Below, one piece after another: positions 1 to 6,668 of a DNA stretch of 48,180 nucleotides. Source of the stretch: an uncultured Pseudoflavonifractor sp. (GTDB lineage Bacteria > Bacillota > Clostridia > Oscillospirales > Oscillospiraceae). Location: contig CANRZY010000004.1 in assembly GCA_947644625.1 (NCBI GenBank), positions 1 to 48,180 on the forward strand, read 5' to 3'. How positions within the stretch are numbered: the first letter of the stretch is position 1; each line of letters starts with the position of its first letter. A model generated the notes under the pieces. That model worked only from the letters and a program-made list of their open reading frames with translations. It was not told the DNA's origin and ran no database searches. The position numbers and the translations under genes are program-made.

Positions 1-85
1 TCCTCTTCTGGTGTTGTTCTGTCTTCACGTTGTTTAATTTACAAGGTACACACCGTTCGCTTGGCTTTCGCTTGCGAACTTTGAT

Positions 86-114
86 AGGATACCACCGTCC
101 CCCAGGTTTGTCAA
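86..114 (-). promoter_or_regulatory. Sigma-A promoter, probably of an rRNA operon beyond the left edge
   Basis: On the minus strand TTGACA (114-109) is followed by a 17-nt spacer and TATCCT (91-86). The downstream leader carries a GTTCGC/GCGAAC hairpin and a stretch with taaattaaacaacg, which resembles the leader that precedes 16S rRNA in many clostridia. No rRNA lies inside the window, so the target is inferred. Confidence 0.5.
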
Positions 115-222
115 GTCTTTTTTTTATTTTTTTCAAACTTTTTTGGAGAGGGGTACACAGCAGCACAAATCCTGCTCTTTTATCTTACTATTAAGTAATA
201 GGAACGTCCCATAGATAGCATT

Positions 223-536
223 ACCCCCCGGCCTTCCATCGAGACCGGGGGGTCACTTCTGGTTGGGCTCTATCAATGTTGTTTACCTCGCTTCCTATGG
301 GATGTTCGCTTCGCTGAGATCGGGAGCCTGGTCGTTGTTCTCGCTTCGCAGTTACCGGAAACTGTGTCGAGCCTCTTTCGTGCTCTTCCTCACATCGTGT
401 GAGACCGTTTGGAACTTGCTCTGGCTGGAAAAACTGACTGGTCCTGCTTCTCGCTTAGCCGGGATCGGGTTTCGGTCCCTTTCCAGAAAGGGTTTTTCTG
501 TTTGGACTTCTTAGCCCATTGGACTCACCTCTTTCT
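223..536 (-). ncRNA. Candidate structured non-coding RNA
   Basis: The stretch 1-645 has no credible gene. A consensus promoter (571-543, minus) would start a transcript near 536. The transcript can close on itself through TGGGCT (518-513 region) with AGCCCA (269-264), a span of 255 nt. Inside are clear hairpins at 477-492, 389-403 and 349-364, and four repeats of the type GCGAAGCGA/GAAGCGAG. It ends in a 9-bp GC hairpin (223-253) without a U-run. I do not recognise the family; 6S RNA or the raiA-motif RNA are possibilities to test. Confidence 0.4.
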
Positions 537-542
537 GTCTAT

Positions 543-571
543 ACTATACAATAGGCTTTAGGGTTTGTCAA
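543..571 (-). promoter_or_regulatory. Consensus sigma-A promoter for the candidate RNA
   Basis: TTGACA (571-566), 17-nt spacer, TATAGT (548-543) on the minus strand. It points away from spoVAC and into the non-coding stretch, so it cannot serve spoVAC. Confidence 0.65.
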
Positions 572-613
572 TAGGTTTTATGAAATTTTTCTAAAAATAT
601 TTTCCAAAAATAG

Positions 614-642
614 AAAAGGCGGGGAGCAAGCCCCCGCCTTTT
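614..642 (-). terminator. Intrinsic terminator of spoVAC
   Basis: Stem AAAAGGCGGGG/CCCCGCCTTTT directly downstream of the spoVAC stop, followed on the minus strand by TTTTCTATTTTTGG. Confidence 0.75.
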
Positions 643-645
643 CCT

Positions 646-1092
646 TCAGGCCAGCCCCAGCAGCAGTAAAATGAGGCCGTAAATCACGCTGGCGCTGATG
701 CCGAACACCAGCACAGGCCCGGCGATCACAAACATTTTGGCCGCTACGCCCATAACGAGTCCCTCGCTTTTGAACTCCAGGGCCGGAGATACCACGGCGT
801 TGGCAAAGCCGGTAATGGGTACCAGGGTCCCTGCCCCGGCATGCTTGGCGATCTTATCGAAGATCCCCAGTCCGGTGAGCGCCGCCGAGAGAAGGATCAG
901 GGATACCGATACCGCTCCCGCCGCGTCGTCCTTGGGCAGTCCGCAGGAGTTTTGATAAAAATTCAGCAACGCCTGTCCAAGGACGCAGATCAGCCCGCCT
1001 ACACAGAACGCCCACAGGCAGTTCTTTCCGGTAGGCGAACTTTGACTTTTGGCGTTGACGTATTTGCCATAGTCCGTGTTGGTCATATCCAT
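646..1092 (-). CDS. spoVAC: Stage V sporulation protein AC
   Basis: A 148-residue membrane protein of the SpoVAC family, part of the SpoVA channel that moves dipicolinic acid during spore formation and germination. The sequence shows a polar N-terminus, then about four hydrophobic segments, with the family-typical stretch LVPITGFANAVVSPALEFK near the middle. The chosen ATG has GGAGG eight bases upstream. Usual partners spoVAD and spoVAE/AB are not next to it here, so this is a detached copy or the complex is encoded in pieces. It ends at a strong terminator and starts after the terminator of the upstream membrane gene, so it is probably transcribed alone. The presence of this gene is the main sign of an endospore former. 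Confidence 0.88.
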   Translation of the reverse strand: MDMTNTDYGKYVNAKSQSSPTGKNCLWAFCVGGLICVLGQALLNFYQNSCGLPKDDAAGAVSVSLILLSAALTGLGIFDKIAKHAGAGTLVPITGFANAVVSPALEFKSEGLVMGVAAKMFVIAGPVLVFGISASVIYGLILLLLGLA

Positions 1093-1193
1093 GCTACGCG
1101 CCTCCCTTTCCGGGACAGTTTACCCAAAGGAGGACCTTCTATTCATTCCGCTACTATAAGGTTGCTATCCGGTTTCACCGCCTTTTGGGGGCG

Positions 1194-1225
1194 CAAAAAA
1201 TCCGGGGCACGGATATGCCCCGGAT
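1194..1225 (-). terminator. Intrinsic terminator
   Basis: Stem ATCCGGGGCA/TGCCCCGGAT with a 6-nt loop, followed on the minus strand by TTTTTT. It ends transcription of the membrane protein gene before spoVAC. Confidence 0.85.
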
Positions 1226-1236
1226 CCTTTATTCCG

Positions 1237-2022
1237 TCACATCAGCTTCACGGTATAGTAGACCGCCATGATGAGCAGCCAAGCCACCACCACCGCATAG
1301 AGGACCGCCGAAGAGATCCCGATGGCCGCCACAATGAGAGCCAGCAGCGCGATCACCGCCCCGGCATAGAGAATACCATAGTTGGCGTCCTTGGAAAAGA
1401 GCTTCCATTCCTTTCCCGCCAGCTCTACCCTTCCCCGGTCTCCCTGCGCCTTGCGGCACAGTCCGGCGGCCGCCAGGATCAAAAGAGCCGCCGCCACAAC
1501 ATAGGCGTAACAAAAAACGCTTCTTCCTCCGCCCAAGGCCCTTCCACACATCCAGATCCCAAAAAGGGCCAGAACGCTCTGGCTCGCGATGAGGAAAAAC
1601 TCATGCTGGTAAAGGTAATAGACCAGGGCCAGGATCACTACGGCGGGAACAGCGTAGCTCATCAGCCGCAGCCCGGAGTCAGAGCCAAACCAGGTGGCAA
1701 AGCAGCTTACAGACACCCCCACCATAAACAGGCACAGCGTACCCGGCAGATTAACGCCCTTGTCGCTTTTCCGGGCGCTGCTCCACCAATACCCCGCTCC
1801 GGCGGCACAGGCAAGCCCCGCCACCGCCAGGATCCTTACCACGCTGTCCAGCGCCAAACGCAGATTCACTTGTGCTCCGGTATAGTGGGTCCAATAGCGG
1901 TTCAGCAAAAGCAGCAGAAACTCCAGCACGGCTCCCCCCGCCACCCAGCATAGGATGCGGTTGAGAGCCTCTTCCTCCGCCCGGAGCTTCTCCGCTCTTT
2001 TTTGCTTCGCGTTCTTGTCCAT
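1237..2022 (-). CDS. Multipass membrane protein of unknown function
   Basis: A 261-residue protein with a charged N-terminal stretch (MDKNAKQKRAEKLRAEEEA) and about six or seven hydrophobic segments. I do not recognise the family. The track begins at codon 2064, but the ATG at 2022 has AGGAG eleven to fifteen bases upstream, and the residues before it look non-native, so 2022 is preferred. It is divergent from the NodB-like lipoprotein gene and single, bounded downstream by its own terminator. Clostridial genomes often carry such proteins between sporulation and envelope genes, but nothing in the sequence gives a function. Confidence 0.7.
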   Translation of the reverse strand: MDKNAKQKRAEKLRAEEEALNRILCWVAGGAVLEFLLLLLNRYWTHYTGAQVNLRLALDSVVRILAVAGLACAAGAGYWWSSARKSDKGVNLPGTLCLFMVGVSVSCFATWFGSDSGLRLMSYAVPAVVILALVYYLYQHEFFLIASQSVLALFGIWMCGRALGGGRSVFCYAYVVAAALLILAAAGLCRKAQGDRGRVELAGKEWKLFSKDANYGILYAGAVIALLALIVAAIGISSAVLYAVVVAWLLIMAVYYTVKLM

Positions 2023-2180
2023 GCGCACATCTCCTGAGAAAGCCTTCCCCATTAGGGTAAGCAAAAATAGTCTCTGGTTATTCTACCAGATTCTTCCGAA
2101 ATTTGCAACAGAAAAAACCGGCGCTTCCCCCTTTCCGTTTTCTTTCCTGCAATCTTCCATAAATTGTAAGCATTTTGTTG

Positions 2181-2208
2181 TTGTTTTTTGGACACACCTC
2201 GGTATAAT
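2181..2208 (+). promoter_or_regulatory. Promoter of the NodB-like lipoprotein gene
   Basis: TATAAT at 2203-2208 with a weak TTGTTT 16 nt upstream, 35 bp before the chosen ATG. Confidence 0.5.
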
Positions 2209-2242
2209 GAAGCTACTACAAACAGAGAGGAACGCGACGAAT

Positions 2243-3520
2243 ATGGTAAAAACCTTCCCGAACCGGGCGCTGGCCTTGGGCCTCGCTCTCTTGTTCACCC
2301 TCAATCTTTCCGGCTGTGGCGGCAAGGAGCCCAAGCCTACGGAAAGCCCCGCCGCCGCAACGGAGACGCCTGCTCCAACGCCCACCCCAACCCCGGAGCC
2401 CACGCCGGATCCCGATGTCACCACCCCTCCCGTCCCCCTGGTGGCCTGGGGCCCTGACCAGGTGGTGGAGCATCTTTTTTTCCATCCGGTCATCGCATAC
2501 CCCAAGTGGGGCTTTCAGGACTGCCCCTCCTCCCAGTCCCAGAAGGAGGGGCTGGACGACTGGATGGTCACGGTAGACGAATACAACAAAATCTTGCAAA
2601 GCGTCTATGACCGGGGCTATATTATGGTAAGCATGAACGAGGTGTGGAGCGAAGTCACCGGCGACGACGGCGTGGCTCGGATGCAGCGCAATACCCTGAT
2701 GATCCCCGAAGGCAAAAAGCCCCTTATCATCTCCTTTGACGACACCAACTACTATGACTATATGCTGGAGGAGGGCTTTACCTCCAAGCTGGTACTGGGC
2801 ACTGACGGAGAGGTCTGGGCAGAGTGTACCGATCCCTACACCCAGGAGACCTTTCTCACGCAGGATCTGGACGCCATTACTATTCTGGACAAATTTGTCC
2901 GGGAACATCCCGACTTTTCCCTTAACGGGGTAAAAGGCTGCCTTTCCCTTACCGGCTACCAAGGGATCCTGGGTTACCGGACTCAGAATGACATCGACAT
3001 CGCCGCCACCGACCCCCGCCGCCCTGCCTTTGACGCCAACCGTCAGGCCGAGATCGACGCGGTAAAGCCTATCATCGCCCGCTTGAAGGAGACCGGCTGG
3101 TACTTTGGCTCCCACACCTGGGGGCACATCAACCTCAACGGCGACCGGGTGGACCTTGCTTGGGTCAAGCGGGATACTGTCCGCTGGCAGGAGGAGGTCG
3201 GCTCTCTGGTTGGCCCCACCCAGATCCTTTTCTACCCCCACGGCGCCCGGCCCGACGGGGACGACTGGCACAAGACAGGTCCCAAGTTCCAGTTTCTCCA
3301 AGAGTTTGGCTTCCGCATATTTGCCAGTGTGGGCATCAACTCCTTCTCCTATGTAAAGCAGGATATCTCCGCCGTGATCTGTGACCGGCTTCATCCCGAC
3401 GGCACCACCCTCCGGGGCGGCCCCGGCGGAAAAGCGGTGGGCTGGTACAGCCAGTTTTATGACGCAAGGGAGATCATCGACCTGGACGTACGGCCTAAAT
3501 TAGGGGTCACCTGGCAATAA
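2243..3520 (+). CDS. Lipoprotein with divergent polysaccharide deacetylase (NodB) domain
   Basis: A 425-residue predicted lipoprotein. Residues 1-23 form a signal peptide with lipobox LSGC, followed by a Pro/Thr/Glu-rich linker (PTPTPTPEPTPDPD) that would span the wall. The rest resembles NodB-type carbohydrate esterases: ISFDD matches the first metal and base motif, GSHTWGHIN the His-x3-His metal site, and FYPHGA stands where RPPYG is usual. Likely substrate is a surface or wall N-acetylated glycan, outside the membrane. The track start at 1955 is rejected; ATG 2243 begins the signal peptide and lies after a TATAAT and an AGAGAGG site. The gap of 22 bp to cdd and the lack of a terminator suggest cotranscription. 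The altered third motif makes activity uncertain. Confidence 0.75.
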   Translation: MVKTFPNRALALGLALLFTLNLSGCGGKEPKPTESPAAATETPAPTPTPTPEPTPDPDVTTPPVPLVAWGPDQVVEHLFFHPVIAYPKWGFQDCPSSQSQKEGLDDWMVTVDEYNKILQSVYDRGYIMVSMNEVWSEVTGDDGVARMQRNTLMIPEGKKPLIISFDDTNYYDYMLEEGFTSKLVLGTDGEVWAECTDPYTQETFLTQDLDAITILDKFVREHPDFSLNGVKGCLSLTGYQGILGYRTQNDIDIAATDPRRPAFDANRQAEIDAVKPIIARLKETGWYFGSHTWGHINLNGDRVDLAWVKRDTVRWQEEVGSLVGPTQILFYPHGARPDGDDWHKTGPKFQFLQEFGFRIFASVGINSFSYVKQDISAVICDRLHPDGTTLRGGPGGKAVGWYSQFYDAREIIDLDVRPKLGVTWQ

Positions 3521-3542
3521 AATTTTGCAGGGAGGTTTTTCC

Positions 3543-3938
3543 ATGACTGACCGAGAATTGGCCGATCTAGCGTATTCCATGCTGGACAAAGCCTATGTTC
3601 CCTACTCCAAATTTCCTGTGGGGGCCGCTCTCCTCTGTGCCGACGGGAGCGTGTTCACCGGCTGCAATGTGGAAAACGCAGCCTATGGCTCCACCATCTG
3701 CGCCGAGCGCACCGCCCTTGTCAAAGCGGTGAGCGAGGGCCACCGGGACGACTTTGTGAAGCTGGCAGTGGTGGGTAACTGCACCGACTACTGCGCCCCC
3801 TGTGGGGCCTGCCGCCAGATGCTTTATGAATTTGCCCCGGAGTTGGAGCTGCTGCTGGGGCGGGAGGACAGAGAGTTTACAAAAACCACTCTGAACGCTC
3901 TTCTCCCCTTTGGCTTCGGTCCAAAGAGCCTGCAATAA
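3543..3938 (+). CDS. cdd: Cytidine deaminase
   Basis: A 131-residue homotetrameric-type cytidine deaminase that converts cytidine and deoxycytidine to uridine forms in the cytosolic pyrimidine salvage pathway. The zinc and catalytic motif is intact: CNVENAAYG followed by CAERTA (Cys and catalytic Glu) and then PCGACRQ (two zinc Cys). Length fits the family. The ATG at 3543 is preferred over 3525 because AGGGAGG lies six bases upstream. The gene follows the NodB-like lipoprotein by 22 bp and ends at a strong terminator. Confidence 0.95.
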   Translation: MTDRELADLAYSMLDKAYVPYSKFPVGAALLCADGSVFTGCNVENAAYGSTICAERTALVKAVSEGHRDDFVKLAVVGNCTDYCAPCGACRQMLYEFAPELELLLGREDREFTKTTLNALLPFGFGPKSLQ

Positions 3939-3939
3939 A

Positions 3940-3980
3940 ATAAAATGCTGTGGCAAACCTGCCACAGCATTTTATTTTTT
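3940..3980 (+). terminator. Intrinsic terminator of cdd
   Basis: Stem AAAATGCTGTGGCA/TGCCACAGCATTTT with a 4-nt loop, then ATTTTTT. Confidence 0.9.
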
Positions 3981-4110
3981 CCAGTCTCTTTGCCGTCTGA
4001 ATTGAAACGGCGGAGCAATTTCTAACAGCAAAGGATACCCCCGCTCCAGTGAATACCCTTGTCAACGGCAGGTCCCGCTATTTTCCCTGCTGACCGGCAG
4101 CTTATTTTTC

Positions 4111-4139
4111 TTGACAATTCTTCGGCTCCATGATATTTT
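4111..4139 (+). promoter_or_regulatory. Promoter of the TetR gene
   Basis: TTGACA (4111-4116), 17-nt spacer, TATTTT (4134-4139). The palindromic operator follows three bases downstream, so bound repressor would cover the transcription start. Confidence 0.7.
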
Positions 4140-4141
4140 TA

Positions 4142-4164
4142 TATACATACCAACGGTATGTATA
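4142..4164 (+). promoter_or_regulatory. TetR operator, perfect palindrome
   Basis: TATACATACC AAC GGTATGTATA, ten-base arms with a 3-bp centre, between the -10 box and the ribosome site of the tetR gene. A close relative lies in front of the MFS gene at 4866-4892. Confidence 0.75.
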
Positions 4165-4178
4165 ATAGGAGGAACAGG

Positions 4179-4823
4179 ATGTCGCGGAACAAATACCCTG
4201 AGGAGACCCGGAAAAAGATCCTGAACGTGTCCTTTCGCCTGTTTTCCGAGAAGGGCTATGACCACACCACCATCCAGGATATCGTGGACGCCCTGGGTAT
4301 GAGCAAGGGGGCTGTATACCACCACTTCAAAAGCAAGGAGGATATTCTGGATCACCTATATGACCAATACTACGTGGACTCCAACATGTTCGGTATAATG
4401 GAGTCCCCCTCCCTCTCCGGCCTGGAAAAGCTACGGGAGCTGCTGCGTAGGCAGCTTGCCGATCCGGGAAAGCTGGATATCGATAACATTACCGTCTCCT
4501 TTGAACGCAACCCCCAGCTTATTCAGCTTATGCTCACCACCTCTGTCCGGAATGGGGCCCCCATGATCCAGCGGCTGCTGGAGGAGGGGATCGCCGACGG
4601 CTCTATCACCACCGCCCATCCCAAGGAGCTGGCTGAGAGCTGTCTTGTGCTGCTGAACCTGTGGGCGGGCATCTTCTCCCATGACCGGGAGGATTTTATG
4701 GCAAAATTCCGGTTTCTGAAGAGCATGACCGACGCTCTGGGTTGCCCCGTCTTTGACCAGGCCATGATGGATACTTTGGACGCCTACTATACTCGCCTTG
4801 CCCACAAAATTTCCCAAGCATAG
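4179..4823 (+). CDS. TetR-family transcriptional repressor of the adjacent exporter
   Basis: A 214-residue TetR/AcrR regulator. The N-terminal HTH is plain (ILNVSFRLFSEKGYDHTTIQ, then IVDALGMSKGAVYHHFKSKE); the C-terminal part is a helical ligand pocket of no assigned class. The track start is moved to ATG 4179, which has AGGAGG six bases upstream. An operator overlaps its own start region and a second similar site precedes the MFS gene 40 bp downstream, so it very likely represses both itself and the exporter, with release by a toxic small molecule. Only a weak hairpin separates the two genes, so some read-through is possible. Confidence 0.88.
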   Translation: MSRNKYPEETRKKILNVSFRLFSEKGYDHTTIQDIVDALGMSKGAVYHHFKSKEDILDHLYDQYYVDSNMFGIMESPSLSGLEKLRELLRRQLADPGKLDIDNITVSFERNPQLIQLMLTTSVRNGAPMIQRLLEEGIADGSITTAHPKELAESCLVLLNLWAGIFSHDREDFMAKFRFLKSMTDALGCPVFDQAMMDTLDAYYTRLAHKISQA

Positions 4824-4834
4824 TCTTTTCCGCC

Positions 4835-4860
4835 CCGCCCCCTGTGGGGCGGATTCTTTC
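4835..4860 (+). terminator. Weak hairpin terminator after tetR
   Basis: Stem CCGCCCC/GGGGCGG followed by ATTCTTTC. The poor U-run suggests partial read-through into the MFS gene. Confidence 0.45.
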
Positions 4861-4865
4861 CTCCA

Positions 4866-4892
4866 TATACATACCAACCGTCGGTATCTATA
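4866..4892 (+). promoter_or_regulatory. Second TetR operator before the MFS gene
   Basis: TATACATACC AACCGTC GGTATCTATA keeps the left half-site of the 4142 operator exactly and one mismatch in the right half, with a wider centre. It lies 23 bp before the MFS start codon. Confidence 0.6.
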
Positions 4893-4915
4893 AAACAAAG
4901 AATTGAGGTTATCCT

Positions 4916-6121
4916 ATGAATAAAACACTCTTTTCCCGCAGCTTTACCCTGATGTTGGTTGGGCAGATCGTGTCTCTGCTGGGCAATGCCCTGCTGCGGT
5001 TTGCCCTGTCTCTCTATATACTGGATCTGACCGGCTCCGCCTCTGTCTTTGGCGGCGTACTGGCGGCGTCCATGCTTCCCACCATTCTGCTTTCTCCTGT
5101 AGGGGGCGTGCTGGCCGACCGGATCCCCCGGCAGAGGATCATGTATATCCTGGACTTTCTCACCGCCATTGCCGTCTGGAATTTCGCCCTTTTTGGCCGG
5201 AATGGCTCTACCCTCCCCCCCGCCCTGCTGTTGCTGTCCCTCTCCGCCATTCAGGCCTGCTATCAACCTTCGGTCCTCTCCTCTGTTCCCCTGCTGGTCT
5301 CCCAGGAGGAACTGACCCGGGCCAACGCCCTGGTGACCCAGGTATCCGCCCTGTCCTCTCTGCTGGGTCCCTTGGCAGGCGGAGCTCTTTACGGATTTTG
5401 GGGCATGGGGCCCATCTGCGCCGTCAGCGGGCTGTGCTTTCTTGCCTCGGCAGTGATGGAATGCTTTCTCCGCATCCCCTTCTTTCCCTCCACGGGCAAG
5501 GGCGGGGCGGGCGGCGCCCTTGCCGACCTCCGGGAGGCCGGCCGGTTTCTCCTCCAGTCCGGGCTCATGCCTCTTTTGTGGGTGGTGGCAGGCCTGAACC
5601 TGTTCCTCTCCTCCCTCTACCTTGTGGGCCTCCCCTTTTTTGTCAAGATCACCCTGGGGCTGTCCAGCCAGCTTTATTCCCTGGTGGAGGCCGCCATGGC
5701 TCTGGGCACCATTCTGGGCGCTGTGTTGGTGGGGGTCATTGGGTCCCGCCTTTCCTTCTCCCGCTCCTGGCGGTATATCCTGCTCGCCGCCCTGTCCCCG
5801 GTTGTTATGGCCCCTGCCGTGGCGCTTCCCTTCGCCCCTTTGGTCTCCTGGCTGGTCCTGCTTCTCTCCGCCTTTTTGGGCATGACCTGCGCCGGAGTCT
5901 TCTCCATCCTGGCCCAGTCCTTTTTCCAAACCGTGACCCCCGCTTCTCTTTTGGGAAAGGTGGGCGCCTTTGTAACGGCGGCGGCCACCTGCGCCATGCC
6001 TTTGGGGCATGGAATGTACGGTCTGCTGCTGGACTGTTTCTCCCCCTGGATGGCTCCCATTCTGACCTTTGCCGCCTGCCTCCCCCTGGCATGGACGGCA
6101 CGAAAGGTTTTAAACCGTTAA
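4916..6121 (+). CDS. MFS exporter (MFS_3/EntS-like efflux)
   Basis: A 401-residue major facilitator with about twelve membrane segments. It has the motif-A-like loop GGVLADRIPRQRIMYI between segments two and three and the typical N-terminus FTLMLVGQIVSLLGNALLRF. This subfamily includes siderophore and macrolide exporters that work by proton antiport at the cytoplasmic membrane. Substrate is unknown. It is paired with the tetR gene just upstream and has a copy of that regulator's palindrome in its leader, so it is probably inducible by its own substrate. GAGG precedes the ATG by eight bases. No truncation is seen. Confidence 0.85.
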   Translation: MNKTLFSRSFTLMLVGQIVSLLGNALLRFALSLYILDLTGSASVFGGVLAASMLPTILLSPVGGVLADRIPRQRIMYILDFLTAIAVWNFALFGRNGSTLPPALLLLSLSAIQACYQPSVLSSVPLLVSQEELTRANALVTQVSALSSLLGPLAGGALYGFWGMGPICAVSGLCFLASAVMECFLRIPFFPSTGKGGAGGALADLREAGRFLLQSGLMPLLWVVAGLNLFLSSLYLVGLPFFVKITLGLSSQLYSLVEAAMALGTILGAVLVGVIGSRLSFSRSWRYILLAALSPVVMAPAVALPFAPLVSWLVLLLSAFLGMTCAGVFSILAQSFFQTVTPASLLGKVGAFVTAAATCAMPLGHGMYGLLLDCFSPWMAPILTFAACLPLAWTARKVLNR

Positions 6122-6202
6122 GAATTTCTGATTTTTGTATAGATCTTCCCCTTTCTGTCAAAACTGTTTCCGGGAATCCATTTGAGGAGGTTTCTTAGGA
6201 CT

Positions 6203-6415
6203 ATGATCATGGATAAGATCGCCCTGACCCTGGCCATCGTGGGCGGGCTCAACTGGGGCAGTATCGGCATTTTCGGCTTTGACATTGTGGCGTTTCTCTT
6301 TGGAGGCGCCAACAGCGCTCTGAGCCGGGTGGTTTATACGCTGGTTGGCCTGGGTGCCATCTGGTGTATCTCCCTTCTCTTTCGGGAGACCGATCCGGTA
6401 GAAGACCGAAGCTGA
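6203..6415 (+). CDS. DUF378 family small membrane protein
   Basis: A 70-residue protein with two hydrophobic segments and the family signature LAIVGGLNWGSIGIFG. DUF378 proteins are widespread in Firmicutes and have no established function. The track start at 6182 is a TTG inside the ribosome site; GAGGAGG at 6184-6190 points to ATG 6203, or possibly to 6209. It stands alone after the MFS gene and ends at a strong bidirectional terminator shared with the convergent feo operon. Confidence 0.8.
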   Translation: MIMDKIALTLAIVGGLNWGSIGIFGFDIVAFLFGGANSALSRVVYTLVGLGAIWCISLLFRETDPVEDRS

Positions 6416-6467
6416 ACAAAAAACCGCCGCTCATCCAATGGATGAACGGCGGTTTTCCATTTTTCCG
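6415..6467. terminator. Bidirectional terminator between DUF378 and the feo operon
   Basis: Arms AAAACCGCCG and CGGCGGTTTT enclose a CATCC/GGATG inner stem; T-rich tracts follow on both strands (TTTTCCATTTTT on plus, TTTTTTG on minus). Confidence 0.85.
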
Positions 6468-6497
6468 GACGCTTTCTCGGAAGCATCCTCCCGTTTC

Positions 6498-6656
6498 TTA
6501 TTTTTTGGGGTGGCAGATATCCTTTCCGGGGCAGTCTCCGCAGCCGCAAGAGCAACCGCCCTTTCCGCTTTTTCGGTTGCGGACGCCCCGGATGATAACG
6601 GCGGCAAAGACGCCGAATACGACGGCTCCCACCAAAACTGTAGCCAGATTGGGCAT
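6498..6656 (-). CDS. FeoB-associated Cys-rich membrane protein
   Basis: A 52-residue protein missed by the ORF track. Residues 4-22 form one membrane segment (LATVLVGAVVFGVFAAVII), followed by a basic stretch and a Cys cluster CSCGCGDCPGKDIC. This is the layout of the small Cys-rich proteins found after feoB in clostridia, thought to assist ferrous iron transfer. AGGAGG lies eight bases upstream and overlaps the feoB stop codon, so translation is probably coupled. It is the last gene of the feo operon before the terminator. Confidence 0.85.
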   Translation of the reverse strand: MPNLATVLVGAVVFGVFAAVIIRGVRNRKSGKGGCSCGCGDCPGKDICHPKK

Positions 6657-6668
6657 ATCAATCCCTCC

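Noticed and set aside
263-514. 83-residue plus-strand ORF
   Set aside because: Opposite strand of a strongly promoted non-coding stretch; no ribosome site, composition not protein-like.
841-1953. 370-residue plus ORF
   Set aside because: Shadow of spoVAC and the membrane protein gene; Arg/Gln/His-rich and without a ribosome site.
2216-3394. 392-residue minus ORF
   Set aside because: Antisense shadow of the NodB-like lipoprotein, which has clear motifs and signal peptide.
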